From Phymatolithon calcareum (taxonomy: Eukaryota; Rhodophyta; Florideophyceae; Hapalidiales), in contig OZ345359.1 of NCBI GenBank assembly GCA_977006965.1, forward strand, positions 2,108,001-2,172,000: a stretch of 64,000 bases of DNA, given 5' to 3'. Positions 1 through 12,306 of the stretch are shown one piece after another. Position numbers and translations under genes: made by a program. Position 1 is the stretch's first letter, and every line of letters begins with the position of its first letter. Below the pieces are notes generated by a model. That model searched no databases. It saw nothing but the letters and a program-made list of their open reading frames with translations, and was not told the DNA's origin.

Positions 1-1
1 C

Positions 2-1318
2 ATACGTCGCGATCCAGTGGGTAGTCGTGATCCTTCTCAACCGCCTTCCATTTTCGATTCTAGAGCTCAATTTCCGCGGCCGACAAGAATGGAATTATCA
101 CCCGCACAGTCACCTTTCCCAACTCGTGGCAAATCACTTTCTGCTCTCCCACCGCTGGGTCGCGATTTTTCCGTACCCACTTCTCATCGCCCAGGTCCTG
201 GTGGCTCTCCAGTGGAAGGCATGGCGCGGCAGGCAGACCTTACCACGGGTCCGCATCAACCGTCTCTCCCTTCCTTGGCAAGAGCGTTATCCGCGCATCC
301 GCCTCAGCAACTTCCGCTGACACGAAGTATTCATGAGTCTGACAGCGTCACAATGGGTGCCGGTGATACACGAGCGGGAGGTATGCTGTCTCGCGTGAGC
401 GCTCCATCTGGTGCAATTGGTGGATTCGGCGGTAGACGGGAGGGTATTCGCTTGCCCATGCAGCAACCAGACACGTTGCATGGGCCGGTGGAGTACGTAT
501 CCACAGCCGGTCGTACTGGCAATGTTATCTCTCGTGCGATGAGCAGTGGACAACAAGCATTCTCCTGTCCCCAATGCGAAGCGACTTTTCGAAGACGAAG
601 TGACATGAATAGGCATGTGCGTGTGGTGCACGAGAAACAACGACCATTTCAATGTCCGACATGCTCGAATCGGTTTGGAGAAAAGTCAAACATGATCAAG
701 CATATTCGCATGGTGCATGAGAACATTCGCGGATTTCGATGTCACCATTGTGATGCTGCTTTTGGGCAACGTGGAAACTGCGAGGCGCATGTACGCGCTG
801 TGCATGAGAAGCGACCCGGGAAATACTCTTGCGATCATTGCAACAGAGCGTTCTCGAGAAAGGCGCAACTCGTTGAGCATCATAGTCAAGAGCATCCTGA
901 TCTGCCAATGCCGCAGGCGCGGACTAGATCGCGAGCAGGACCTTCTGGGGTTGTTGCTACGCCACCACAGACCGCGCCTGGCTCACAGCAGCGGATTCCA
1001 GTTTTACGAAATCCGTCTGCGAGCCCGGTTGCGGCGCAAGTTTACGAGACTGCTGCGAGATCACTGCTGCACAGCCAGAGTAGGTTTCGTCAGCAATTGC
1101 AGATGCAAAGACAGCAGCATGTTCAGATGCAGCAGCAGAACTTGCCACAGAACCTGCCACAGAACCCGCCTTCCCAATGGATTCCACCTCCACAGCAACA
1201 ACAGCAGTTACAACCTGGAGCAGGGCGAGGAATTGTACAGGACGAGCAAGCACGGACACAAACGCAGCCTGGAAGACCCGGAAGTGAGACGTATGGCATG
1301 CATCCGAAGCAGGGCTGA
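2..1318 (+). CDS. C2H2 zinc-finger protein, 5' end outside window
   Basis: The frame is open to the left edge and the first in-window start-like codon is GTG at 17, so the true start lies upstream. Four consecutive C2H2 fingers lie at about 560-896: each has CxxC, a central F, and HxxxH or HxxxxH (for example FSCPQCEATFRRRSDMNRH, then CPTC, CHHC and CDHC pairs). The N-terminal 180 residues are Ser/Pro-rich and low complexity. The tail from about 1084 is Gln-rich (QMQRQQHVQMQQQ), as in activation domains. Tandem fingers with short linkers fit a nuclear DNA-binding regulator (family knowledge); the target is unknown. The stop at 1316-1318 is followed by non-coding DNA. Confidence 0.85.
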   Translation: MRRDPVGSRDPSQPPSIFDSRAQFPRPTRMELSPAQSPFPTRGKSLSALPPLGRDFSVPTSHRPGPGGSPVEGMARQADLTTGPHQPSLPSLARALSAHPPQQLPLTRSIHESDSVTMGAGDTRAGGMLSRVSAPSGAIGGFGGRREGIRLPMQQPDTLHGPVEYVSTAGRTGNVISRAMSSGQQAFSCPQCEATFRRRSDMNRHVRVVHEKQRPFQCPTCSNRFGEKSNMIKHIRMVHENIRGFRCHHCDAAFGQRGNCEAHVRAVHEKRPGKYSCDHCNRAFSRKAQLVEHHSQEHPDLPMPQARTRSRAGPSGVVATPPQTAPGSQQRIPVLRNPSASPVAAQVYETAARSLLHSQSRFRQQLQMQRQQHVQMQQQNLPQNLPQNPPSQWIPPPQQQQQLQPGAGRGIVQDEQARTQTQPGRPGSETYGMHPKQG

Positions 1319-1767
1319 ATTTTTGGAAAAGTGCATTTTCCTTCTTTTTTCGAGCTGGTTTATTCTTCCGTCCTGTCGAAGACCTTGGAGAGATTTGTAG
1401 AAAATAGGGCGATTTGCAGTTAAGCTGTGATGCCCAACACTAATCAAGTCAGCTGGAGAACCAGCCGCATATTCTAACTCAGTGAAGACTAAAATAAAGT
1501 AGCGATGGACAATAACACTGTACGGTACCTTTGGCATTGCTATGCTGTGCACTCCCACACTTCGAAGCCACTCTTCCAGTTGCTCTTTTGCACTTTTGCC
1601 ATTCCCACGATATAGTACGACCGTACAGCCCATGCAACTATTTTTTCTTCTTTTCCTTCCCTTTGCCGCCGAGCGACGGTGAGAAAGAGGGTGGACTACG
1701 TGGAATTGTTGAAGCAAAAGACGATCCCGACGTAATATACGGAAAGTGCGCAGCATCACAGAATGAT

Positions 1768-1802
1768 CATGTGCTGGACAGGATAATCCTGTCCAGCACA
1801 TG
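1768..1802. repeat. 35-bp perfect palindrome
   Basis: Two 17-nt arms (CATGTGCTGGACAGGAT and its exact reverse complement) are separated by a single A. It could extrude as a cruciform or be a foldback remnant. It is not followed by a T-run, so a terminator role is not supported. Confidence 0.9.
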
Positions 1803-3167
1803 TCGCCGTGCAAAATGCTGACGTCGCCGAAAGTTCGATGGCGTAGCTTTATGGATTCCGGACTGGGAATCCGTAAAGCGATGGAAACTACTACCCATAA
1901 ATTCCCTCGTCGACACATTACGCGTGATTATTAGCACGTACAATGGCAGGCACGAAGGCATTCGTGGAAGAATTGACGCGTCGCGACGCGTTCTGAGCAC
2001 ACGCGGAACGACGCATTGCGCGGTTAGCGCATGCGTCGAGTTTTGCAGCAACTGACAGGACAGAGGGCGCATTGAATATCAACGGTAATGACAACGAACA
2101 ATGTCAGCAAACCGTGGGTTGGTACGCTCCAAGCAAGTGTCACTCCGTCCGATCGCCGGGCCGTCAACGGATCGACTGCAGGCGCACGCGTGATTACGCA
2201 ATACAGTGTCGAATATGCCGATGCAGGCAGAAGCGCATTGGTTAGCCACCGTCAAGCAACTCTGTGCTGGCGTGCTTGTCGGGAACTGTTGACCGTTGAA
2301 GACGCACTCCGATTTGAGGGATATATGGAGCGCGGTGAGGGTATACACAAAGAAGTGCATGTGTTTGAAAGCGATGATCGCGACTCGCGTTGTTGTAGCA
2401 GGAGCGCGGGATGTAGATTTTGTATTGATTGGGAGAGAGAGACGGAGAAGCAAGCTGTTGTCGTGGGATTGAGTACTGTCGTTCCAACCAATAACTACAG
2501 TTCCATGTTGGAACTTTCAACGGTTGGCATTCCTTCCATGCGGCAGTTTTGAGATCAAAATTTGAGTTGTTGGTGGAACGATGTGTGACCGTCACGCTGC
2601 CAAAAATTGAATTTTTATATTGAATTTTGACATAGAGCGTAAAGTTTGTAAACTCGCCAAAAAGCGGGAAGGAGAATTCAAAGAACACCTCCAAATGATG
2701 CCATTTACAGAGGGGCACACATCGCGTAATCGCTCCCACGCCGCGTCGCATGCACAGACGGTACAAACTCTCAGCAGCGCAAAGTCCTGAGTGCAGTGTA
2801 TGGTTACTGTATGTTTTTTGCAGTGTGAGTACAACATGATGTAGCACTCACAGCCGAACTTACGGCATGCGGCGACTTTGCGGGACGGGCTGCAGGTTGC
2901 AGTGCCCCTGCAGAACGCGTATATCGGTACGGAACTGCGAACGTCCAAAGATCAAACCTGTACTCGGCACGCTGGACGGTAGAGTGCAGCACAGTAAATA
3001 GTTTAAACTTCAATTGAAAAGAAGTAAATAATTAACTGCCGACATGCGTGGTCGTCAGCGGCATTGTGTGGAAGCAAAATGGAAGAACAGTTTGTGCCAA
3101 TGCATGTGGGTGCGTCGCGTTGAAGGCATAAAATTAGAAAAGTGCAGTTTTTAATCACGCAAAAGCT

Positions 3168-3215
3168 CTCTTTTCTATAGAGAAATTCATTAATGAATTT
3201 CTTGATAGAAAAGAG
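3168..3215. repeat. 48-bp imperfect inverted repeat
   Basis: The arm CTCTTTTCTATAGAGAAATT and its continuation pair with AATGAATTTCTTGATAGAAA and its continuation, with two mismatches over 24 bp. The centre is AT-rich (CATTAATG). Function unknown. Confidence 0.8.
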
Positions 3216-5844
3216 TGCTAGAACTGTTTTCGCTCGCTTGCTGCAACTGCAAAAGGTAGCATTTTTGTTCCAACTGTGAGGGAAAAAGTAATTTAACACT
3301 CCAATGAATCCGATTGTTTGGGCCCCAGCAACAACGCCCACGGGGCTCCAGCACCTCAAACGTTTGAGCAATTACGGAATCTCCATGCAGCGCCGTTACA
3401 GTGTAAGAGGATTGGCGGCATCCATCCGTTCGCCACTCCACAATGCCTTCAGCGAGCGTCGTGACAGACACCATAGAGAAATGTACAATTGTAACCTTAA
3501 GTTTGCGCTCGACACAAGCACGCTCACCCTAAAGGCAGCTGCCTCATCACCAAATTCGGCCCTGCTGAAGCGGGCACTCAGAATCGAGCCTCTGTGCACT
3601 CTGATTGCACTGCTGTGCAAGTGACAGCTCCGTGTGCCCGTGCTCGTTCCTCAATAGCAGGAACGTCGCTCGTGCAGTACATGCGCAACAGGAATGAGCA
3701 TCGATACTCAAGTATCATCGGAATAGTTGATTATCAGTCTCCTATTTTTGCGATATCAGTGAATATCAGAATTTTCCAAAAGTATCAACTACTGTACTGA
3801 CAACCAGATGCGTTTTCAGCGACACGTGTCCATTCTATCCTTTGCTTCGAGAATATCTACTGTTCTGAGCTGCTGACGTCAAACACGTGCTGTTTTCAGA
3901 AAAAACAAGGTATGCATTGCTGGAAGTTGATATTCAGTGATATATCAATGAAAATGGGAATATCAGTTCTTGTGTGATTTCCGTTGATATTCTATCATAT
4001 CATTGATATATCAATGTTTTGGGAAAATATCAGGCTTTCATTGATTCTCATTCCCAATTCGTTGCCAGAAAACCGATCGACCTGAGAAGCTGTAGTCTGT
4101 TTGAATTTTCAATTTCAAACTTGGCGCGATCGCCCTGCTCAGCCCACAGTGCCTCACTCGCTTGATTTTACCGCTTGGTGGCTCTAACCCTGCGGTTTAT
4201 CAATGCTTTGACCGAGTTTGAGGCTCTCTGCACTGTAAATCGCCAAAGTGCGTGATCTATATGACAGGGCCCGCAACCGCCACCTGTCTAATTTCTTCGT
4301 TTGAAACACACGGCGCAAAATCCAATAAGGCTTGACCATCCTCCCGCTGTCACCCTTCAGAGTGCGCATCAAACAATGAGCTCAACGATCCATGGCCAGC
4401 CTCATGTTTGCAGTTGACACCCTTCGGGACACCGAAGCATCGTACTGTGCGGTAGAGTACAGTTTATTTGTTGACAGGAAAGTGGAAAGACTCGATGAAG
4501 CAAAAGCGGCTCTAGAACTTCGACATCAACATAATTGTTTCCAGAAGCAGATCACCCGAACATGACATTAAAACAGGCTTCGGTAAATTACAATTTCAGT
4601 ATACTAGCTTTCACGGACAAAATTTGTGCTGAACAAACTAGACGAGAAGGATATGTAAGTTTGTATCAGTCAAGGTGTCCATTACACTTCGATCGTCAAA
4701 GCGTCATGATGACGCTTTGGAAACTGCGAAGACGTACTCTTGACGATGAGTTGCAGTTCGAGTTTGAATCGGCTTCCGCGAATTGTGTCTTGGACTTCGT
4801 GTTCGGATTACACGTAGTACTTCGTGTACTCTTCACGAGGGATTGCGTGTACAACTACCGACCATTATTTGGGTCTGCATAGTTCGGACACAGTCTCTCA
4901 GCCCTACTTAAGTCGCTCTAGTCTTCCTCTGTAGAATGGAGGGAGGCAGAATGGATTGGTAGGAAGTAAAGCACAGACGCTTTCCTTCCAGATTACCAAT
5001 CTACGCCTTTGGCCAACTGTTTGGACTATCGTGCTCCAAGTTTGCACCACAAATTGATCCCAGTGTCCGTCATAAAGTTTTTCTTTTTCAAGATCCATAC
5101 TCGGGGGCATTGACTTCACCGCGTCAGGGTCCAGTTGATCCCTATTGAACTAGGCAAGACCAACATTTTACCCCTTAACTTGCATCGACGTAGGCAATAG
5201 CGGTGTACAGCACACTCCAGGGTATCATATCGTGCTGGATAGCATCCTTCTTATCGTCGCAGCACAAGGGCTAGTCATCAAGTGGCCAGTAGAATATGCA
5301 TGATGCAACTTTCCATGGCGTTCTGGACTCCAAATCAAATTCGTCCCAGTGCGACATACTTGCAACGTTCCTTGCGACACGCATTCAGCTTGTGTTCTAT
5401 CCCTATCACGATAGAATCGCGCAAACAGGATCGCACTCTGAAGCTTGTGTTCTAATGCTTTCATGGGCGACGATGACGAATGAGAAACAAATTTGAAAGG
5501 GTGTGCATGGGAAGAGGAACATGCTGCAGCTCGGAGGAGAAATGCGCATCAGGAATGACGGTGAGTGGAAATGAAGGTGGATGCCGAATTGATTGACCAT
5601 TTGAAGCTGGCGGCAGTGCTTATGGCTGGCGCTTGTCGTACGAGTCGTCTTCATATATATTGTCTCGCAGTGGGAGGTCCAATATACCAACGTTACTGAC
5701 GATGGTATATTGGACGATTCGTAAATGTTCCTGTCCGTAATGCACGCATTTGCGCGCAGCATAGGATCCCCTCGGTTGCTGCGAGGGCAAGCGTCCATTG
5801 CGGGACGTCCAGGAGGCAGGGAAGGCGCTGGAGGGTTTAGCATC

Positions 5845-6757
5845 TCCTGATCTCGGCCGCTTCGACTGGCACCTATGTGCTGTCACGAGAGTCAACGATG
5901 GACAGAGGATGTTCGTCTCCGTCGAATACTTTGACGGCGAGCCAGGAGAGTCCAAGAGGCTGCCAGATTAGCAATGGAAACTCGTGGCACTCGCGCAACC
6001 GAAGGACCCCTAACGTTCCGGATCTGTGGGTTATAGACTCGTCAGAGTGGCAAAACGAAAGGCAGAACAAGAGAAAGACGAAGGGCTCACAAGCGTACTG
6101 CACTTCAAATATCTAAGAGTAATGAAGTCCGGAGACGCGGACCCACTGGTCCCCACAGTACATCGCGCTACACTGGCCTGGTCCCGCTTTGGCGATCTAA
6201 GAGGGCTATACCCGACGCCAAACTGAAGACCGAACAAGTCAAACGGGAGCTGAATTCAACTGCATCCAAAAAGGGGATATGTGTTGATTTATTTTAAGAG
6301 CTCCCAAGACTTCTCTTCAAGAGTAGCAGGGCCGCTTTTGCACGATTTTCTGAGCTAACGTAGTTTGACTATTCAGTATATCCTTGATTCGTATTTCTCT
6401 CCCAACAAGTGCTCTAGTGAGTCGCGTACATTCATGCATCCAAAAAGTGTTGTCCTAGATAACTGGACGTACAGTAGCAGAAGAGGCCCGAGAACCCTTA
6501 CTCGACGTCGCCAAGCGCGCCAGAGATCAACGATGGAATTCGCTTGGGCACATACTTCGCATGGACGAGCACCGCATGGTACGCCAAGTGTTTCTGCAGT
6601 GTGTCAAATCATCCCCGGAATCACTGTTCAGTGACGTGCCTGACTGAACGTACAAATAGTTCTTAATGTCGGACAGGATAGAACAGAATGGAGAAAACTT
6701 AGACCTTCGAGGTGCTGCTAACCTCACTTCGGTGAAATGCAGAATACAATACAATGG
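5845..6757 (+). mobile_element. LINE family B, 3' fragment (copy 1, decayed)
   Basis: Translated pieces match the better copy on the minus strand at 57.6-58.3 kb: RFDWHLC, QRMFVSVEYFDGEP, then the RT-thumb-like stretch LHFKYLRVMKSGDADPLVP followed by RATLAWSRF, and the LINE C-terminal signature LGHILRMDEHRMVRQ at about 6540-6590. Stops and frameshifts break every frame, so this is a dead copy. The 3' end is marked by an AATACAATACAATGG tail at about 6743-6757, shared with the other copy. The FKYLGV-type thumb and RMDEHR tail are typical of non-LTR retrotransposon ORF2 (family knowledge). Confidence 0.75.
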
Positions 6758-7289
6758 ACGATTCGTTAGCGTCCCGAAACAAAACCTTGATGAGTGAAAG
6801 CCGCTTGGCAAAGCACATGTCATTTTCCTTAGTACCGTTTTCTAGCGTTTCCAAGCAGTTGATGTGTTCCTAGCGATAGATGAGAACGCAAGGTAATGGA
6901 TTTCGGTGATGTTTAGGAAATGCGGATATGAATACTTGAGATTTTTGCACTAGAGTTAGTTTCGTGTATAGCGGTGATGTAGGGCGGCTGTTCCAGAACT
7001 CACAGAGCCCTTTGATGCCGCGAAGAGAGCAGTATCTCTTAAGTGCGTTGGTTTGAGATTAAGGCAAGGCTGATGAGTAGAACGTCCTACATCAACGGCT
7101 TGTGCGCAATACCCCGCTTTAAAGTTCTTTGCGAGGAAGAACATAGGCGCGTCGTGAACTACGTGCGAGCTGACATTGGCAGCACTTACACTCCCTCCGT
7201 CTTCTGTGCCGGATCCAGACTGCCCGACGTGGACGAGAAATCTTGGCCCTCAAAATGCTGAGAAGGAACAAGGCGAGAGAACGGATCTA

Positions 7290-8000
7290 TTCAAATGAAG
7301 CGCCTGAAAGAAGAAACAACCCATGCATGGCAGTATACAAGGAAAGATATCGCCGCGATGGAGACCAGAGAGCGGTTTGGTGAAACTGTAAACCATATCC
7401 AAACAAACCAGTATTCGCAAACACTTCGTTCTAAATTTCTGAAAATGGAAGGAGACCGCCTTGAATCGAAGCGGAAAAGGAAGATTCCATACGACAAGAC
7501 AGGAGAATTGCCAGCAATCCTCAAGTTCCCCACGGTGAAGCATAGCCAACTCGCGCTGCAGTATGCCTGTGGCAGATTCCCACAGGTCTCAACAACAAGT
7601 ATGGCTTAAGAATTTGGCACCAGAGCCAGGGAGCATATGGAGGCCCTTGAACGCACGCTAGCAGGGTGCGACCTCGAAGGAGAAAAAAGACTGGAAGCAG
7701 AAGAGGCGCTAGATGAGTTCTTACTATTTAGCAAGATACTCATAGAACGCATGGAGAACGAAGAAGGCCTGTATTGAATCGCAGAAGGCAAGGCAAAAAG
7801 CTGTCGAGTCCTAGCACCAACAACCCCGTAGAGGACTGAGATAGGATTACCTTGAATCCTGAGTTTTCCCGTTCGCCATTGTGGTGGGCGTTTCATGAGC
7901 TGCACACAGGTAGATAGCATCAGTGGAAGCCTTGCCCATATCTTCGAATATCTGTGGGGCTTTTTTTCAAGTTTATTTAAAAATAAACTTGAAAAAAAAT
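7290..8000 (+). mobile_element. LINE family A, 3' fragment (copy 1)
   Basis: A reading frame at 7295-7609 ends in QLALQYACGRFPQVSTTSMA and resumes in another frame as EHMEALERTLAG and EEALDEFLLFSKILIERM, stopping at 7775-7777. The same protein tail occurs on the minus strand at 40.8-41.0 kb (QLAVQHTFGRFIQVS, HMETLERKL, EKALDEFFLF) and at 35.3-35.5 kb. The UTR ends in TCTGTGGGGCTTTT followed by AATAAACTTG and A-runs; a 45-bp insertion at 9612 shows this is the poly(A) 3' end of a retroposon. At 7961-7999 the end forms a hairpin (TTTCAAGTTTATTT and its complement), perhaps from two insertions in opposite orientation. Confidence 0.7.
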
Positions 8001-8085
8001 TTCAAAGCGCTTGAGCAAGCTGACGTATAATTCTTACTTTTTGAGGATCTCTCAAATTAAATAGCATTTGACGGCGCCGCGACGC

Positions 8086-8195
8086 ATTTTTCCAGTTTGC
8101 AACCGCCAAGTGTAATATTCGCCCCAGAGATCCTGTCGCGTGACAGGGTCTCTGGGGCGAATTTTACTACTTGGCGGTTGCAAAACTGGAAAAAT
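8086..8195. repeat. 110-bp foldback (MITE-like hairpin)
   Basis: The left arm ATTTTTCCAGTTTGCAACCG... and the right arm ...CGGTTGCAAAACTGGAAAAAT are reverse complements over about 52 bp with few mismatches, around a GTCGCGTGAC centre. It has no coding content. The structure is that of a foldback or MITE; no target duplication is clear. Confidence 0.85.
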
Positions 8196-8199
8196 TCGA

Positions 8200-10330
8200 G
8201 TGTGATCTGCCCTCCATCTCAAAACGGACAGCAGCGTTAGCAGACGAGTGGATAACTATTAAATAAAAATCTAGGTTTCTTCTTCTTCAATAAAGGCAGC
8301 GTAGAAAGGGGATCTTCCCGACAACGTAACTTCGCCACACTTCTTTGGCGAGCGGAGCTCTTTCTCATTGATCGACGTCTCTGGCCCGTCTTTGCTTGTA
8401 CACTTTGTTCCAATGAGACACTTTCGCTAGAATTTTTTCGCATAGTTTTTAAGCCGTCGATGGTTAGAAGAGGAAAGGATTGTTGCGACCAGCCTTCAAA
8501 TGGATCTACTTACAATTGGGGAAACCCTAGTACCGATGTTTCTTTCTTGTTGACGTCGAAAGATGACTACTAGGGTGGCGGCACAATGATGGACAGTGAA
8601 AAGAGGGACAATGTCGTGAAGTTTGGGCTCTTGGACTAGGTGGTACTACTGTCTAACACTGTATTTGTGAGGTTGGCTCTATGATAAATCTCGAGAACTG
8701 TAGGGAGAAAGACGATTGTCAAGCTCGAATATCAGGGAGGTTTATGGACTGTAGCGATAGGATTGGCCGTGGCCGCGGTCAACCTCACGGGCGGCGGAGT
8801 TAGATGTTTGCTGCTGCTCAGTAGAGGATGAATTGTGGCTTCGCGTTGGCGCCACGGCGCACCGATGGCCCTTTGTGCGGTTCAAGGACGGAGTGCGCGT
8901 GATGGACGAGAGAACTGCCTAGAGCTGCCATTGATATAGACTTTCTCTGCTCGCGAAGCAATAGGACCGCATCAAAATTCATTGCGGGAACCAGCATCTA
9001 CTGTACCTGATCAGAACCTGAAAACGTAACAGCATTCTCCAGTCTATAGCCATGGCTATTCTAGAAGAATTACTTGAATTTCATGGTTGACATTTCTCGA
9101 AGTACTGGATTGAATCATGACAAACCAGGTTCCACAGCTGCCGCTTTTTTAGAGCAAAATTCCGTTTGGGACGGTCTACATTTCATCCCCGAAGACAGTC
9201 TGAGGCATACGATGCGGATTTCCGAGACACATGCGCTTCAAGTTATTCGCGGAGGGATGCACTAATCCATTTGATAACTCAGCGACTTTGTCATTCTATT
9301 ACTCCACAGAAACTACCACGACTGTCCTCCACTGACAGTCTCAATGCCAGTCCTAACGATCCATGGAAACTCTCGGCAGGTATGGGTCTTCCACCCACAT
9401 CGCAGAATTTTTATAAAAAAGTAATTATATTTTGAGAATGCCATGGATTTTCCCCAACGCCACCAAACATAGTTTTCTGGACAACAACGATTTGCAGCAC
9501 AACGCCTTACTTCTTGGTCAATGTCAACGTGGAGATCCATTTTCGTTATACAGAATAAAATATAGGACATAAGCGGGCGGGAAATCTATAAATTTGCAGT
9601 ATTTTTCATGTTTTTTTTTTTTTTCCTTTCAAGTTTATTTAAAAGCCCCACAGACTAGTATTTTTCATGTGCACCGTGGGCACTATACGATATCCTTGCT
9701 GAATTGCATACTACATTCTCACAATTACTGCTGCAAATCCGTTCATTTGCAACCAGATGTGAAGATATGCCGCACTACCTACAAGCATCCCCGCTGCCCT
9801 GCCATTACCTGAATTTTCTCTTGAGGATCTCTTGAGTAACACGTTACGACTTCAAATACAAAACATGGTGGGCGCCGGAAAACCTCATAACCGACAGACC
9901 TCTGCGGCTGTGACTTTGGCTCCCGGACGCCGTAATCATGAGAGCGAAGAAAAAGAAAACTGAGTGGTACGAGTAGCTTGAAGGAGCATTTGCACTAAAA
10001 TGCACTCCTACGTTCGAGTTGCACTTTTGATTTTTGCGGTAAGTTTCAATACCTTATGCTGAAAAGGAGTTGTCAGATGCCATGCCAATACTGCCAACGG
10101 TGTCAAATGTACAACTTATAACGGTCGTTCAAGTAGTTTATTTCGCGTACAGTGGATTACAGTGAAACATCATGTTGTTGCTTCGGGTGGAATCGACTAA
10201 TGACGAGGGCAGGTAGAGAAGAAGCGTGCTTACAATTAGTTAGCAGGATTACGCCGTACCGTCATCTAAGTAGAGGAAAAATAAAAAACATTGCTTGCTA
10301 GCCCCATAGGGGAATAAGCATTCATTATTA
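8200..10330. other. gene-poor stretch
   Basis: Only short ORFs without recognisable domains are present. The one interpretable feature is the truncated LINE-A insertion at 9612-9656. I see no supported gene. Confidence 0.5.
9598..9670 (-). mobile_element. 45-bp 5'-truncated LINE-A insertion with 14-bp TSD
   Basis: The sequence AGTATTTTTCATGT occurs at 9598-9611 and again, identically, at 9657-9670. Between them lie 45 bp that read on the minus strand AGTCTGTGGGGCTTTTAAAT, then AAACTTG and an A-run. This is the 3' end of LINE family A (also at 7951, 35150 and 40570). A perfect target duplication, severe 5' truncation and a poly(A) tail are the signature of target-primed reverse transcription. 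Confidence 0.9.
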
Positions 10331-10333
10331 TGC

Positions 10334-12306
10334 ACTAGTGTTTATGTGACGGGAATTTTTCCTCAATTGAAGGGCACTTTTCCCTCAATTGAGGGAATGA
10401 GAATCAATTATTTTTTGCCAACGAAAGCTACTCATTATTAGGCTCATCAAACGCATCAAGCTCATGGATGTGTTCAGCATGCTTGGCAAAACAGTTTCTA
10501 CCTGCTGAAGTGCCACATCTGTTGATTGCGGCGCCATCAAGTCTACTACATGATAAGAACGCGAGGGTTAAATCCTTGACTTGTCGGACTCTGCAGTTGT
10601 TTTGAACAGCTAAAGTAGTCATCATGCCACCTGTGGCTTACTTTTCCATTTTCGGAGGAGTTAAGTGGGTTTCAACACCGCCCTTGGAGCAAATATACCT
10701 TTTGGAGTACTGAACATCGATGATTATTGTGCGAGGCAGAGTGAATCCGGGAGGACAAGGCGCCTTGTACCAGAGTATGAGGCACAAGACGGCGCAGTAC
10801 AACTGTACTATGAGAAGTTTCACCTTCTAAACCGTTTTTGCTTCTCGCCCTCTGTCGTGGTCCCCAGATCAATATTCAGCATTATCTTACGTCTTCCTTA
10901 GTCTGAATTCTGTAACTCGCAACCTTTCTCAGGTTTATGGTGAATGGCGATGTACTGCATGAGGCCATTTTCAATCCAATGGCCTCCGTTGCCGTACCAA
11001 AGATATATAAACTTTGCAAAGCAAAACCAGGTCTAACAGAGACACAATGGTTTTTTGTGATCATTAATAGCATCGATAAAATCCTGACCGAGCGCCCAAC
11101 GGTACTGTACGGACGACATAGTGCCTTGTTCACTTGATTGCACGGTGAATGTGACGCACCGGGGATACTCGGAGAACCTGACTCTGGTCATCTCACTTTT
11201 TGAAAATGAAGGAGCGAAGATATACTTGTTCCCCATTGTAGACTTCCAGAAATCTCTTTGCGTCCAACTCCTGAGGACGAGTATTCCGAAAATCTTAGCC
11301 TCCATTCTCCCTATTCGTTTCAGCTTAGCGGATGCCTAAGCAATAATTGTTCTCAGGTGCACTCGGCGAAATATCGTCATGAAGGAATCGTGCGGTGTGT
11401 GGAACCTGATGCCACCGTTCTCGGATATAACATCTCTACTTATAGTGCGAACTTTCCAGAACTGACAGGGAGTCCTTCCCCCAATTGGAGATTGAACTTG
11501 GCGCTCGAACTATGGCACTCCATGAGCAAAAATACTCTGCTCACGGTCTGGCGCAATGACATCAAGCTCCTCTTGCGATTATTGATCCCAAGAACCATGC
11601 AGGGTGTAGGCAAGGGAACCCGCAAGAGGGCGTTCAGAGCTCCTGTTGATTTTATGGTAGGTTTGTGTTGCCTTCTGTCGAGAGTGCGGTTGATATTGAA
11701 CGAAAAATTCGGCGTTTGGCGAAGAAGATGTTCGACCGCGAGTACTGTAAGCCGGCGTTCGAGGTACAGAATTTTGCCTACTGGGACTCGATACAACTAT
11801 TCGTGAGAAACGAGCGCCTTCGTCAGCCTTCCATGCCTTGACGTTAACAATTTTGATAGTCTTAAGCTTAGTCTTTTCGATTGCTTTTTGAACAAGCACC
11901 CATTTCACGCGAACTGAAGTGCTCGAGCTACCCTTGATTTCATCAACGTGCACCCCTTGAACCGTGCCGTTCTCCTTTTCTGAACTGGAAAACGCTCCGT
12001 ATAGTCGGCAGCACTGTACATGACTTGTCACTGATGTTGCTTTGGTGTGTACGGCTGCACCGACCACTCGGCGCAGGTCTTTTTCTCGAGGAATGGCAGA
12101 TGTGTTTTTTCGGAGTGATCAGCAGATTTTCGTTCCTATCTGCGAAAGACACGGTTTTAAGGTTGTTAAAGGGGTACTCCCTACCAAGAACAAAAGGTCG
12201 CCTTTCCGAATCTGGCGCTCAAAATCTGTTTAGTATTCTTTTTATAAACTTTTTCGAGCTTTTAAATCCAACCTCAGTTGAGGGTGTTCGTCACATAGAC
12301 ACTAGT
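10334..12306 (-). mobile_element. TIR DNA transposon 'TIR-1', copy 1
   Basis: The ends are inverted: ACTAGTGTTTATGTGACG at the left, and at the right CGTCACATAGACACTAGT, the complement with one mismatch. Palindromic CCTCAATTGAGG-type words lie just inside both ends. Nearly the same 1.95 kb recurs at 17079-19028. Minus-strand ORFs conserved between copies (such as 11440-11796, and a C-terminal piece at 10428-10625 with Cys pairs and HIHELDAFDEPNNE) suggest a decayed transposase whose family I do not recognise. Both copies have an in-frame TAA before MTT; the diverged copy 3 reads through it. The CACTA-like start may be coincidental. Confidence 0.8.

Larger units (their letters stand above)
1319..5840. 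other. gene-poor stretch, no recognised gene
   Basis: Several ORFs of 60-236 codons occur here (the longest on the minus strand, 1208-1918, partly under the zinc-finger gene), but none shows a domain I recognise. The stretch contains a 35-bp perfect palindrome at 1768, an imperfect inverted repeat at 3168, and AT-rich DNA at 3700-4030 with repeated ATATCA/TGATAT words. I see no supported RNA gene. Confidence 0.5.

Noticed and set aside
1208-1918. 236-codon minus-strand ORF as a gene
   Set aside because: It overlaps the zinc-finger gene end, spans a 35-bp palindrome, and shows no recognisable domain.
10334-12306. Firm assignment of TIR-1 to the CACTA superfamily
   Set aside because: The ends begin ACTAGTGT or CACTAGTG, but no 3-bp target duplication, no CACTA transposase motif and no TIR-matching subterminal repeats could be seen.
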